Program-made: the position numbers and the translations under genes
Origin: Cannabis sativa
Taxonomy: Eukaryota > Streptophyta > Magnoliopsida > Rosales > Cannabaceae
Assembly: GCF_029168945.1 (NCBI RefSeq)
Contig: NC_083602.1
Coordinates: forward strand, 45,073,442 to 45,137,441
DNA: 64,000 nt
Direction: 5' to 3'
Notes under the pieces: model-generated
Database searches by the model: none
Told to the model about the DNA's origin: nothing
What the model saw: only the letters and a program-made list of their open reading frames with translations
Shown: positions 1-9,097 of the stretch, piece after piece
Layout of the letters: each line of letters begins with the position of its first letter
Numbering within the stretch: position 1 is the stretch's first letter

Positions 1-201
1 CCTCGCGGAGATGCCTTAGCATTACTTGGGCTTCCGGGAGCGTATGGGGCTCCTTATGTCTTCTCCGGGAGGCATGTCCCGGATGCTGCTTTATTACATA
101 AAGACTTAGCACATAGTTTGGATGCTAAGTTGTTTGATCCACGTGTCCTTGTCTGGTTGGTCCACGTATATTGGGCAAAATCAGGGGCAACATTTACCCC
201 C

Positions 202-237
202 CAAGCCTTGTTTATTTTAAAAATAAAACAAGGCTTG
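202..237. repeat. Inverted repeat with A/T-rich centre
   Basis: CAAGCCTTG at 202-210 is mirrored by CAAGGCTTG at 229-237. The T/A-rich centre extends the pairing with one unpaired base. It could be an RNA hairpin at a 3' end or part of an LTR of element A. The surrounding 1-480 contains no convincing gene. Confidence 0.5.
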
Positions 238-523
238 CTCAAGTGCCTCCGGTCGACTCCTCGGTTTCCTGGCACGAGCTTTGAGCGCGTGAGGGAGTAT
301 TTAATGATGGCCTTTAATGCAGAGATTTACTTTTTGCAGAGGTTGATTCGTTTCGCGCTCATTGATTGATACGGCGCATTAATGGTGTCAGACGGAACTC
401 AAACATTTCCACCGCCTTAATTACAAATCAATCCGATCCGTTGATCTTTGGTAATTCGAATCGTGCGTTTCCCCAACCGTTCGATTGGTAGGCGATAGTG
501 CCTGTTCCTCATGCATGTTTGCC

Positions 524-530
524 TATAAAA
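524..530 (+). promoter_or_regulatory. TATA box, candidate promoter of the antisense gene
   Basis: TATAAAA lies in a GC-richer context followed by a CT-rich stretch, about 690 bases before the start codon at 1217 and on the same strand. The motif is directly visible; its use is inferred. Confidence 0.45.
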
Positions 531-1216
531 GCCACCACCTTTCCTTCATTTCGGTTACTTCCCATTTCTTGCCAACTTTGCTCAAGTTTCTTAGAGAGAA
601 AAAACTCCTCAGACCAACAGAATACCTTCGAACACTCTGCAAATTTCCCAGTCCTCCTTCGTTCACAACTGTCAATCCCTCTTATCTTTGTTTGATCTAC
701 AGCAGAACCCCCAGTCTCAACACTTCACTGCAAGTTTTTTTGCATCCCTTGCTTTACTGTACATGGCATGCTTTACTTATCTGTTCGTTTTTTCTGGGTT
801 TGGTATTTGAAGTTTCTGGGAGTGCATTCTTTTGGATTTTTCACTTAACAGGTCTAGATTCACCGTTTCTGGTGTTAGGACTACTCTTGTCACGTATTTG
901 TTATTATTTTTATTTATTATTTTTTTTTTGCCAAAAGACCATACGTTCTTCATATACTGGTCGTCTAGGGCATAGAGGAGTCTGCTCTTTTTTTGATTTT
1001 CTGCCCTTTCTTTTTCTTTAATGCGCAATGTCGTCTCCTGTGAATTTATTGCACCCGACTCTTGTCCGGGAAATCCTTCTAGGGTTTCCTGTTTGACAGA
1101 TGTCCGGAGGGGGCCTCTTTCCAGCGGTTAGGGGACCCCCATTCCCTTTTTCTGGGTTTAGGGATTGGTATGGGGCCTAACTGCTGGAATCTTAACTCTT
1201 TTTTCAGAATCAAAAC
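531..1216 (+). other. Candidate 5' untranslated leader with a 3' splice site
   Basis: This is a pyrimidine-rich stretch without a convincing protein. Just before the ATG at 1217 there is a run of T ending in TTTTCAG at 1201-1207, which fits a 3' splice site of a 5'-UTR intron. I could not choose a donor. The open frames at 485-1021 and 777-1028 are low-complexity and are not called as genes. Confidence 0.35.
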
Positions 1217-4200
1217 ATGTTTGCATCTGGTTCAAAGTCGTCCAAGAAGAGTGGTAAGCGCCTGGCCACCCTTGAGGAGATCTCACTGGGTCCCGTTGCC
1301 CAGGAGGGGTATAAGTCTCGGGCCACCAGATGGGAGGCGGCAGAGCTTCACTCCACCCTAACCTGCCCCCATCAGCTGGAGAACATCGTGGAGGTGGCTG
1401 GAATCAAGCCTTCCACATCCGGGATGTACCATCGGCACCCTCGAGACGCGGAGACGCCCAACCATAACTATGGCAGCTTCGGGGCTTGGAGCCAAACGCA
1501 CCTGATGGCCGGGGCCATGCTTCCTCTCCAAGACTACTTTGTTAATTTTTTAGTTTTTGTCGGCCTTGCGCCATACCAACTGATTCCTCAAGCATACCGC
1601 CTGGTCTCAGGCTTATTTATTTTTCACTCTGCCCGGGGATGGGGCTCTCCAAGTCCGGCGGAGATATTGTATTTTTATGAACTTGTCTCTGTTCTCAAGA
1701 AGGGGGACAAATTTAAAGACAGTTTTTATGGATTCTGGGCCCACCCTGCCAATGATGGGGTGGTCCCTTATAATAGGCAAACTCATGTTAAGGAGTATCG
1801 CCACCGTTTCTTCTTCTCCTCCGGGTTCCGAGCAGTGGAGCACCCAGAGCTCCTTACGGAGTGGGTCAGGATCCCACCCTATGAGCGGACCGCGCCTACT
1901 CAGGTCTTTCTTCGGAGGGCCCAGGTCTTTGCAACTTATGACCGGACGGAACTTGACGTCGGGGGCCTGGTCATGACTGAGAATTGCCGGAAGGCCAAGC
2001 TCATCATGCCGCACCAATCGGTGGAGGACTCTAACCTTTCCCGGGTTATTTGTCCGAATGTGAGGGCGCCTGCCGCGGAGAAGATCTTCCGGGACGAAAT
2101 CATTGCCACTGCCGAGAAGAAGTACCAGGAGTATCTCTACCGGAAGGCTCAGGAGAAAGCTTACTCCAAGGCTCAAGCAGCTTCCGGGAGGCCACTTCGC
2201 GTGGGGAGCCCAGTCGAGAGGAGAAGCCAGGTGATCGCTGGCAAGCCCCTTTGCATTGAGGACTCAGCTGAGAGAAGGGCTTCCAGGCCAAAGCCTTCGG
2301 CTCAGGAGCCGAACACTGGGGCTCCGAGCACCAGCACTTTCGGCTCCGGTAAGTCTCCTTTAGCAGTACATTACGTCCCTTCTGTTGGCAAATATGCCAA
2401 TCTTAGGCCTGTAGGGTTCAATGAGCGTCTTCATAGGTTTAGGATGCCTTCGACCTGGTGGGGAGACCATATGAAGGAATTTTATTTTTCCAACTTAGGA
2501 GATTTCCTAGGTCGGTCCCGGATGGGTTCTGGTCCTCTGGAGCCCGTTCCCTTAGACCCTTTGGCTTACATTTCATCCATCTGGTTCTGGCCTTCGGACA
2601 GCTATCTCGGAGACGATGCTGCCAGCGTTAAGATTCAGAACTTTGTTAGGGCTGAATTAGAAAGTCAGGGTAGGGCTAGCTTGATTGCTATATCTGAGTG
2701 TTTGTTGTTTTCCATGGAAGTTCTAACACTTGCCTTTTTTTTCTTTTGTTGTAGCAGGTACTTCCATGGATGCCATTCTGGCCGAACTTGCCGGTGCTCA
2801 CACTCCTGATGCTCCCCCTCCTTTAACTTCCTCTCAGATGGCCACCCCTTTGAAAGCTTCTTCCAGTGCCCCTCCAGACACTATCGACTTAGTGGATGAG
2901 GAGGAGGTGCTTCCAGGAGAAGGTCAAGAAAAGCAATGGGGCTTTTCTGAGGAAGTTGAAGAAGGTGAAGAAGGGCGCCGGGCTCTCCCTGAGGAAGTTG
3001 AAGAAAGTGAAGAAGAAGAAGAAGAAGTTGCTCTGATTCGCAAGCGCAAGGGCAAGATGGTTGCCCAGGAAGAGCCCAAACGGCAACGGAGAGCTGATAC
3101 TCCGACCCATGGTCTTGACGGCGGGATCTCTCCCGAGATGGAGGAACACACGACCCCTCCCAACATTGTGCTGACTCCGGTTCCTGGAGATGAGGCAAGA
3201 CAGGAGCTCCGGATAGCTAAACACAACTACGCCATGGATGAATACTCCCGGGGGTATGCTGACGTGGAGGCTCTGAAGAGAGTTTTGCGAGTTGAGATGC
3301 AAAACACTCTCAACGACCCGAACTACCAGAATCCGTGGGATCTAAATTTGGATCCCTTGCCAGATTGGTTCGGTCGTTTCCTCGGGCCCACACTAGCTCC
3401 CTTCGCTGCGGAGATGACCGGCGAGTTTGCATCTCAGCTTACCCGGTGTGCACCCAGGCGGTTCGCTGCTTGTACATCCTTGAATTCCATCTTCCAGGTC
3501 CAGGATCTCAGCCACTCCCTCACCGTGGTAAGTATTTTGTAGTTTGCTTTCCTCTTTATTTTTTTCCCTTACAGATTCTTACTCATACTTGTATCCTTTC
3601 CCGCTTGCTGCTGAGGCCGACCACCTTTCCAAGAACATAATTAATCATGGCTTCGCCTTGTCTGACTTTGGGGGCATGGACGAAGTTAAGAAGATCCTTC
3701 AGGACCTGACTGTTGAAAGGCGGCTTTATCAGGAGGATGCCAAGCGCCGGGAGGCCCTTGCCAAGGCCAGTGAGGAAGAGGCTAAGCGGAGGCGATGATC
3801 CGGGAGGAGGCCCTTCAGAGGGATAGGCTAGAGGCCAGGCACCAAGAGGAGCTGAGGGCGGAGGTCGAAGCTGCTGCTAAGGCTAGGCGTGAGCTTCGGG
3901 AGGCTAGGGAAGCCTTGGATGAAATGGTTGCCAAAGTGAAGTCCTTAGAGGAAACTCACCAGGCAAACCTGGAGTCCAGGGCCAACCTGGCCGTGGAGCT
4001 GAAGGAGCTCAAGGACTTCAAAGACCAAGCCTTGAAGAAGGCAAAGAGAGATGAGCTCCTTTCTCCCGTCTCCTGCAGCCGGTGCGTCAAGCGTTTCGAC
4101 GATGGCGTCTACATGGCCTGGTCTACAAATGACCAGAATATCAAGCTTACCTTCTACCCCAAACCTGAGGAGATGATTGCAAAATTCTGGGAGAAAAAGA

Positions 4201-4262
4201 AAAAGCTTGATGCCATGATGGAGGCGCGCATCAGTCCTCGCCTTCCTCCTCGCATTGATTAG
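1217..4262 (+). CDS. Spliced antisense gene of a Tat element (putative gypsy-type transposon protein), frameshifted
   Basis: Three exons read 1217-2669, 2755-3527 and 3575 or 3616 to 4262, about 950 codons. Residues about 85-260 (LAPYQLIPQAYRLVSGLF region) resemble the plant 'putative gypsy type transposon' domain of unknown function. Exon 2 encodes a glutamate-rich run (about 2940-3030) next to basic KRKGK, suggesting a nuclear protein. Exon 3 encodes a long heptad-like Glu/Lys/Arg coiled coil (3660-4060) and a short C-terminal domain. Intron 1 splices in frame. Exon 3 changes frame at about 3795, where a TGA overlaps the next reading frame, so a one-base indel has probably broken it. The gene converges on gypsy pol, as the extra ORFs of Tat elements do. 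Its function is unknown; a captured host gene is a less likely alternative. Confidence 0.65.
2670..2754 (+). other. Intron 1 of the antisense gene
   Basis: GT at 2670-2671 follows CAGG. A CTAAC branch-like motif near 2724 precedes a long T/C run, and AG ends at 2754. Splicing joins phase 1 to the frame of exon 2 without a stop. An alternative AG at 2757 is also in frame. Length is 85 bases. Confidence 0.65.
3528..3615 (+). other. Intron 2 of the antisense gene (acceptor uncertain)
   Basis: The donor GTAAGT at 3528 is consensus. The stronger acceptor, CCCTTACAG ending at 3574, has a good pyrimidine tract but puts exon 3 in a frame that stops at 3640. A weaker AG at 3615 keeps the exon 3 frame that begins Ala-Asp-His-Leu. 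Either the weaker site is used or a base was lost near the stronger one. Confidence 0.5.
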
Positions 4263-4428
4263 GCCACTTTGAGTTCGACCCATTACAACCAGGATTTCAC
4301 TCTTTTTTTTTTTATTTACAGCTAATTATCTTCCACTTAAGACAATTTCTATTTACATAGCTGTTTCTTTTTTATTTAAAGGGGAGACAATATTTAAGGC
4401 CTGTCCCCGGGCCATTTGTATATATTTT

Positions 4429-4646
4429 GACGTGCCCTTAGGGCTAGGATTTTTATATATTTATAAATGATCTTTTTTTGATGCACATATCTTTCTTTTG
4501 GACCTGCCCTTTGGGTCAGGATGTTTATACATATGCTTTTTTATTTTTTTTTTTGTGCATACTCTTTTTTGACCTGCCCTTTGGGTCAGGATATTTTGAC
4601 CTGCCCTTTGGGTCAGGATATTTTGACCTGCCCTTTGGGTCAGGAT
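4429..4646. repeat. Tandem 22-base hairpin repeats between two convergent genes
   Basis: GACCTGCCCTTTGGGTCAGG begins identical 22-base units at 4501, 4571, 4598 and 4625. A diverged unit lies at 4429 and a poorer one near 4399. Each unit can fold on itself: CCTG pairs with CAGG and CCC with GGG, around TTT with one bulge. The last three units are spaced 27 bases apart. They sit between the 3' ends of the antisense gene and of the integrase reading frame, so a shared transcript-end role is possible. The rest of 4263-4811 is T-rich and empty. Confidence 0.8.
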
Positions 4647-4811
4647 ATTTCACATAGTTTGTTTTTTGTCTGTCCGTGTGGTATACCTTAGTACCCCCCT
4701 GAGTGGCATAGAAACTTTGTTTTTAAGGCACTCAGTTTTATTTAACATGCGGAGGCTGTATACATTTAGACGGTACAAACTCTTTAAACAAAATCTAAGT
4801 TACATTTTTGG

Positions 4812-5285
4812 CTATTGGTAATATTTTCTGAGGTGATCGGCGTTCCAGGCCCTTGGCACAATGGTTCCGTCCATCCTTTTTAGCTTGTAAGTGCCTGAAC
4901 CGATTTCGTCCTCGATTTCATATGGTCCTTCCCAATTTGGCCCAAGTACCCCCACTCCGGGTTCTTGGGTGGCTGGGAATACTCTTCTTAAGACCATATC
5001 CCCAATAGCAAACTTTCTGTTTTTAACTTTGGAGTTAAAATATTTGGTCACCTTCTTTTGATAAGCTGCCATCCGTATTTGAGACTCGTCCCGGAGTTCT
5101 TCAACTTGATCCAGAGCTTCTTGAAGCAAAGCCTGATTCGTGGCTGGATCGTAAGTTGTTCTCCTGTGGGACGGGAATAACGTTTCTACCGGGACCATCG
5201 CTTCGCAACCGTACGCCATTGAAAAAGGCGAGTGGCCGGTCGTGGTTCTTGGGGTCGTCCGGTAGGCCCATAACACTCTTGGCAA
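4812..5285 (-). pseudogene. Gypsy integrase, C-terminal part (element A)
   Basis: The reading frame includes WAYRTTPRTTTGHSPF and YGCEAMVP, the conserved block after the catalytic core of Ty3/gypsy integrases. A basic C-terminal stretch follows, with GPYEI, GTYKL and the NADHLRKYYQ end. It continues the core ORF at 5347-5949 but is separated by a stop at 5347-5349 and a frame change near 5290-5340, where there is a run of A on the coding strand. The ORF ends with a normal stop near 4812, so the pol end is probably native. Confidence 0.85.
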
Positions 5286-5346
5286 CTCTTCGGGCCAGTT
5301 GTTTTTGCAGGCCAGCAGCTTTTTTTTTCAGGGTGACCTTTAGGAT

Positions 5347-5949
5347 TTAATTGACTGCTTCTGCTTGACCGTTTGTTTGCGGTCTTGCCACCGCGGAGAA
5401 GCTTTTCACTACTCCGTGTTGGTTGTAGAAGTCAGTAAATTCTTCGCAATCAAATTGCTTTCCATTATCAGAGAATATTTTGTGAGGTAGGCCATATCGA
5501 CACACTATGTTTTTGATAACAATGTCTAGTACTTTTTTAGCAGTTATAGTCTTCATGGGCTCAGCCTCCGTCCATTTGGTGAAGTAGTCTACTGCTACTA
5601 TTGCATACTTTACTCCTCCCTTTCCTGTTGGCAGGGACCCAATAAGATCTATTCCCCAAACCGCGAAGGGCCAGGGACTAGTCATCGGGGTAATTTCATT
5701 GGGAGGAGCTCTCGGTATGTTCCCGAACCTTTGGCACGAATCACACTTTTGGACGTAGTCTATACAATCTTTTTTCATTGTTGGCCAGAAGTATCCCTGT
5801 CTCAATATTTTCTTTGAGAGACTGGGTCCTCCTGTATGATCTCCACAGAACCCTTCGTGGACCTCTAGCATGATTTGTCTAGCTTCAGGGTCCGATACAC
5901 ACCTTAAATAAGGCATGCTGAGTCCTCTTCGGTAGAGAATTTGATCCAT
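5347..5949 (-). pseudogene. Gypsy integrase, zinc-binding and catalytic core (element A)
   Basis: The enzyme inserts retrotransposon cDNA into the chromosome. Residues H31, H38, C69 and C72 form the HHCC zinc site (CDSCQRFG). D101 (GIDLIG), D161 (FSDNGKQF) and E197 (NGQAEAV) form the D,D-35-E catalytic triad, with 35 residues between the second D and E. The ORF ends with TAA straight after the triad glutamate region, inside what is normally continuous integrase, so it is a nonsense mutation. Upstream, 5950-6071 still reads as the linker but has in-frame stops at 6046-6048 and 5983-5985. Confidence 0.85.
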
Positions 5950-6071
5950 CGTTACATAACGATGAGCCTGATACTGAATCTGTCAAGACAGTGCCCTTTC
6001 TTGGGGCAACTCACCTTTTGTTATGTATTCTATGATGGGGACCATCTAGCTGGGTTCTTGCCCAACCGTTA

Positions 6072-7763
6072 TTATGGCTCTTTTATTTTGATGCTTGGAT
6101 CTGCCAAGCATTCCACTGGCACTACCCCCAGCCCTTCGATTTCACTATCTGAAGCTAACTTAGCCAGACAGTCAGCATGAGCGTTCTTTTCCCGGGGGAT
6201 TCTTTCTACTTTGTAGTCCGTGAACTCGTCGAGCAGCTCCTGGACTATTGTTACATATGCAGCCATTTGCTCGCCACGTGTTTGGTACTCTCCCGATATC
6301 TGATTCACGACCAGCTGGGAATCACTGTAGACTTCCACTCTTTTGGCCCCTACGACTTTCGCTAATTTTAGCCCTGCTATCAAGGCCTCGTATTCGGCCT
6401 CATTATTTGAAGCTGAGAAGTCGAACCGTAGAGCTGCCTGGAGTCGCAGTCCAGTCAGGGATATCATTGCCACTCCTGCTCCAGATCCATTTTCATTGGA
6501 GGCTCCATCCACAAACACTTTCCATGTGGGGATCGATGGTGTCGGCGCATTTGCGGTTGCCTCGGCTTCGTTGCATTCGGTAATGAAGTCTGCCAAGGCT
6601 TGGCCTTTTGTGGAGATTCGGGGAATGTAGTGTAAGTCGAACTGACTTAACTCCATTGCCCACTTGAGGAGCCTTCCGGATGCTTCAGGTTTTTGGAGGA
6701 CTTGCCGGAGCGGGTGGTTGGTTAGTACCTTGATCGGATGTGCTTGGAAGTATGGCCTTAATTTTCTTGAGGCCATCAGGAGGCAGAAGACCAGCTTCTC
6801 GATGATGGGGTACCTTGTTTCTGCTCCTATCATGCGCTTGCTAACATAGTACACGGGATGTTGAGTTTTCTCTTCTTCCCGGACTAGGGCAGCGCTGACC
6901 GCGTGCTCGGAGACAGCCAAATATAGAAATAGGTCCTCTCCGAGAACAGGTTTTGACAGGATAGGAGGCTTGGCCATATGTTCTTTCAGCTTCTTGAATG
7001 CCTCCTCGCATTCGTCTGACCACTCAAACTTTTGACACTTCTTCAGTATGTTGAAGAAGGGGATGCACTTGTCTGTAGACCGTGAGATGAAACAGCTCAA
7101 GGCAGCAACCTTTCCGGTTAGGCTCTGCACATCTTTATGCTTTTTGGGGGATGGCATGCTCAGGAAGGCTTGGATTTTCTCTGGGTTTGCCTCAATCCCC
7201 CTCTGACTGACGATGAAGCCCAGGAACTTCCCTGACTTGACCCCAAAGGTGCATTTCTTAGTGTTGAGCTTCATGCCGTATCTCCGGACTACCTCAAAAC
7301 ACTCCTTTAAGTCGTCCGCATGGCTATTGCATGCTTTGGATTTGACGAGCATGTCATCTACATATACCTCCATGTTTCGTCCCAAGAGGCCTTTGAACAT
7401 CCGGTTGACCATTCTTTGGTAGGTCGCCCCGGCGTTCTTCAGTCCGAAGGGCATGACTAGGTAGCAGTATGCCCCCTGATCGGTCTTGAAGCTAGTGCAC
7501 TCTTGGTCCGTCCTGTGCATCTTTATTTGGTTATACCCGGAGTAGGCGTCCATGAAGGATAGTAATTTGAATCCAGAAGTGGCGTCTACCATCTGGTCGA
7601 TCCTGGGTAGCGGGAAGCAGTCCTTCAGACAAGCTTTGTTTAGATCAGTGAAATCTATACAAACTCGCCAAGTTCCGTTCGGCTTGGGCAACAGGACGGG
7701 ATTGGCTAGCCATTCTAGATAGTATACGTCGTGGATCATGCCGTTGGTCAGAAGCTTATACCC
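6072..7763 (-). pseudogene. Gypsy reverse transcriptase, degenerate RNase H and archaeal-type RNase H (element A)
   Basis: The frame is open from 8003, but only the part from about 7763 down is family-like; numbering here is from 8003. RT spans residues about 82-300: the LLPKPNGTWRVCIDFTDLNK block, then MPFGLKNA, then catalytic YVDD at 214-217. The native RNase H (about 355-470) has lost its first catalytic Asp (LYLAVSEHAVSAAL instead of a TDAS-type motif). A second RNase H at 494-620 has D499 (VFVDGAS), E537 (NNEAEYEAL), D561 (YSDSQLV) and D611, which makes a complete catalytic set. Loss of the old RNase H plus gain of an archaeal-like one is characteristic of Tat elements. Confidence 0.88.
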
Positions 7764-8190
7764 TCTTTCTCTAGAGCCTCGACTTTCACCGAGTCGAGAG
7801 GGCGTCGCTTTTGTTGGACTGGTGGCATGTCCGGATTGACGTTGAGGACGTGGGTGATGACGTGGGGACTTATGCCAGTCATGTCCTCTTGGCGCCATGC
7901 AAAAATGTCGATGGCGCCCTTCAGTGTTTTTATTATTTTTTCTTTTTCCTCCGGATCTAGGCTCTTTCCCAGCCGGAGTACTTTGGTGGAGTCGAGGTCG
8001 CACACTGATATTTCCTCGACATCCTTCATTGATTCTACAATTTTTTCGGACCCCACTCGGGGATCCAACTCGTCTTTCTCAACCGTTTCTGGCTCAATGG
8101 TTTCCCGGACCATCAGCACGGGCAGGTGGGTTGCAACATTGTAACATTGCCTTGCTTCCCCCTGGTTTCCTCTCACAGGTGCCGGATGGA
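7748..8190 (-). pseudogene. Protease-RT connecting region (element A)
   Basis: This segment reads through GNQGEARQCYNVA, a stretch typical of the Tat linker after protease. It continues through acidic LDPEEKEKIIKTLKGAIDIFAW (the start of the RT N-terminus, FAW being conserved) to the junction with RT. It lies in a different frame from both neighbours, so one-base indels are inferred near 8190 and 7760. Confidence 0.75.
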
Positions 8191-8775
8191 CGTGACTGCG
8201 CCAAAATCTACCAAGGCCGGTCGGCCGAGGATCGCGTTGTAAACGGTCGGGTAGTCCACCACCACAAAAGTGCAGTACTTGAATGTGCTCTGGGGGGTGT
8301 CCGGACACAAGGTGACTGGAAGTCTCCCTTTTCCCATTGGGGTAAGCGTCGTTCCATTAAACCCTGTGAGTTGGGAGCCACTAGGTGAGAGGTCTCGGTC
8401 CGTTAGGCCTATTGCAGTGAAGGCGTCCTTGAAGAGTAGATTCACGGAGCTTCCGTTGTCAATCAAGGCTCTGGCCACCACCTTATTAGCGATGGGTTTC
8501 TCGATAACCAGCGGATCATGGTGAGGGAAGTGCACCATCTTGGCGTCTTCTTCCGTGAATGTGATGGGTTGATCCATGAGCCGAGGCCTCTTAGCTGGGA
8601 ATTGAGTAACCTCCCAAACCTCATAGTGCTTTACGGCCCCCGCGTACCGCTTTAGCTCCTTGCAGGTAGTTCCTCCAATATGGGGACCTCCAGAGATCAT
8701 GGCTACCCTCCCGTTGGGTCTGGGCGGTAGACCGGGCATGTGCTGGGCCTCGCCCACGAGAACAACTGGAGCCAA
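8173..8775 (-). pseudogene. Gypsy aspartic protease region (element A)
   Basis: The protease matures the polyprotein. ITFTEEDAKMVHFPHHDPLVI, the conserved lead-in, is followed by [13 protein letters not shown] at the active site and NAILGRPAL further on. The active site reads D-N-G where many retroviral-type proteases have D-S/T-G. The second gypsy element here (H) has the same D-N-G, so this looks like a lineage variant and not damage. The useful frame ends near 8190, where a frameshift leads into the linker. Confidence 0.8.
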
Positions 8776-9097
8776 TACTCCTGCTGCAACCCCTGGTGTT
8801 CAATGAGGCACAACCCTTGTCGCCTGGCCCGGATTGAGGTGAGGCAGCCTATTCTTGATCCACTCATAGAGGTGGCCCAATCAGATTAGGTTTTCAATCT
8901 CGTCCTTGAGATTTTTGCATTCGTTGGTGCTATGACCAATGTCGTTGTGGTACTCGCATCTTTTGCTTGGATCCCTCCGGGAGCTATCTTTGTACAAGGG
9001 ATGTGGTCTCCGATAGTGCGTATTTTTCCTAGTAACAAAGTACACACGCTCTTGGGAGTCCGTCAGCTCCGTGTACTGGGTGTACTCGGGAGTGTAC
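8776..9097 (-). pseudogene. Gypsy gag, C-terminal knuckle region (element A), truncated
   Basis: Read on the minus strand, this encodes CEYHNDIGHSTNEC followed by KNLKDEIENLI and LGHLYEWI. That is the conserved Cys/His motif and following helix at the end of Tat-type gag. A stop interrupts it just after the motif. The sequence breaks at 9097, where a copia-type LTR begins, so the N-terminal gag is not in this part of the window. Confidence 0.75.

Larger units (their letters stand above)
1..9097 (-). mobile_element. Element A: Tat-type Ty3/gypsy retrotransposon, 3' part
   Basis: On the minus strand, gag end, protease, RT, a degenerate native RNase H, a second archaeal-type RNase H and integrase follow in that order from 9097 down to 4812. 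The second RNase H and an extra antisense gene beyond integrase are known hallmarks of the plant Tat lineage. The rest of gag and the 5' LTR were cut off by the element that starts at 9098. I could not fix a 3' LTR edge, so the left limit is only the window start. Several stops and frameshifts make it inactive. The lineage call is strong; the boundaries are weak. Confidence 0.8.

Noticed and set aside
3001..3026. GAA-type microsatellite
   Set aside because: It is short and forms the acidic run of exon 2, so it is explained by coding sequence.
2881..3302. Three minus-strand frames rich in Ser, Leu or Phe
   Set aside because: They are shadows of the glutamate-rich exon on the plus strand, where GAA/GAG repeats keep all frames open.
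4429..4646. CRISPR-like array (short repeats with spacers)
   Set aside because: The spacers are 5-48 bases of T-rich DNA with no regular length, the host is a plant, and no Cas genes are present. It is a simple tandem hairpin repeat.
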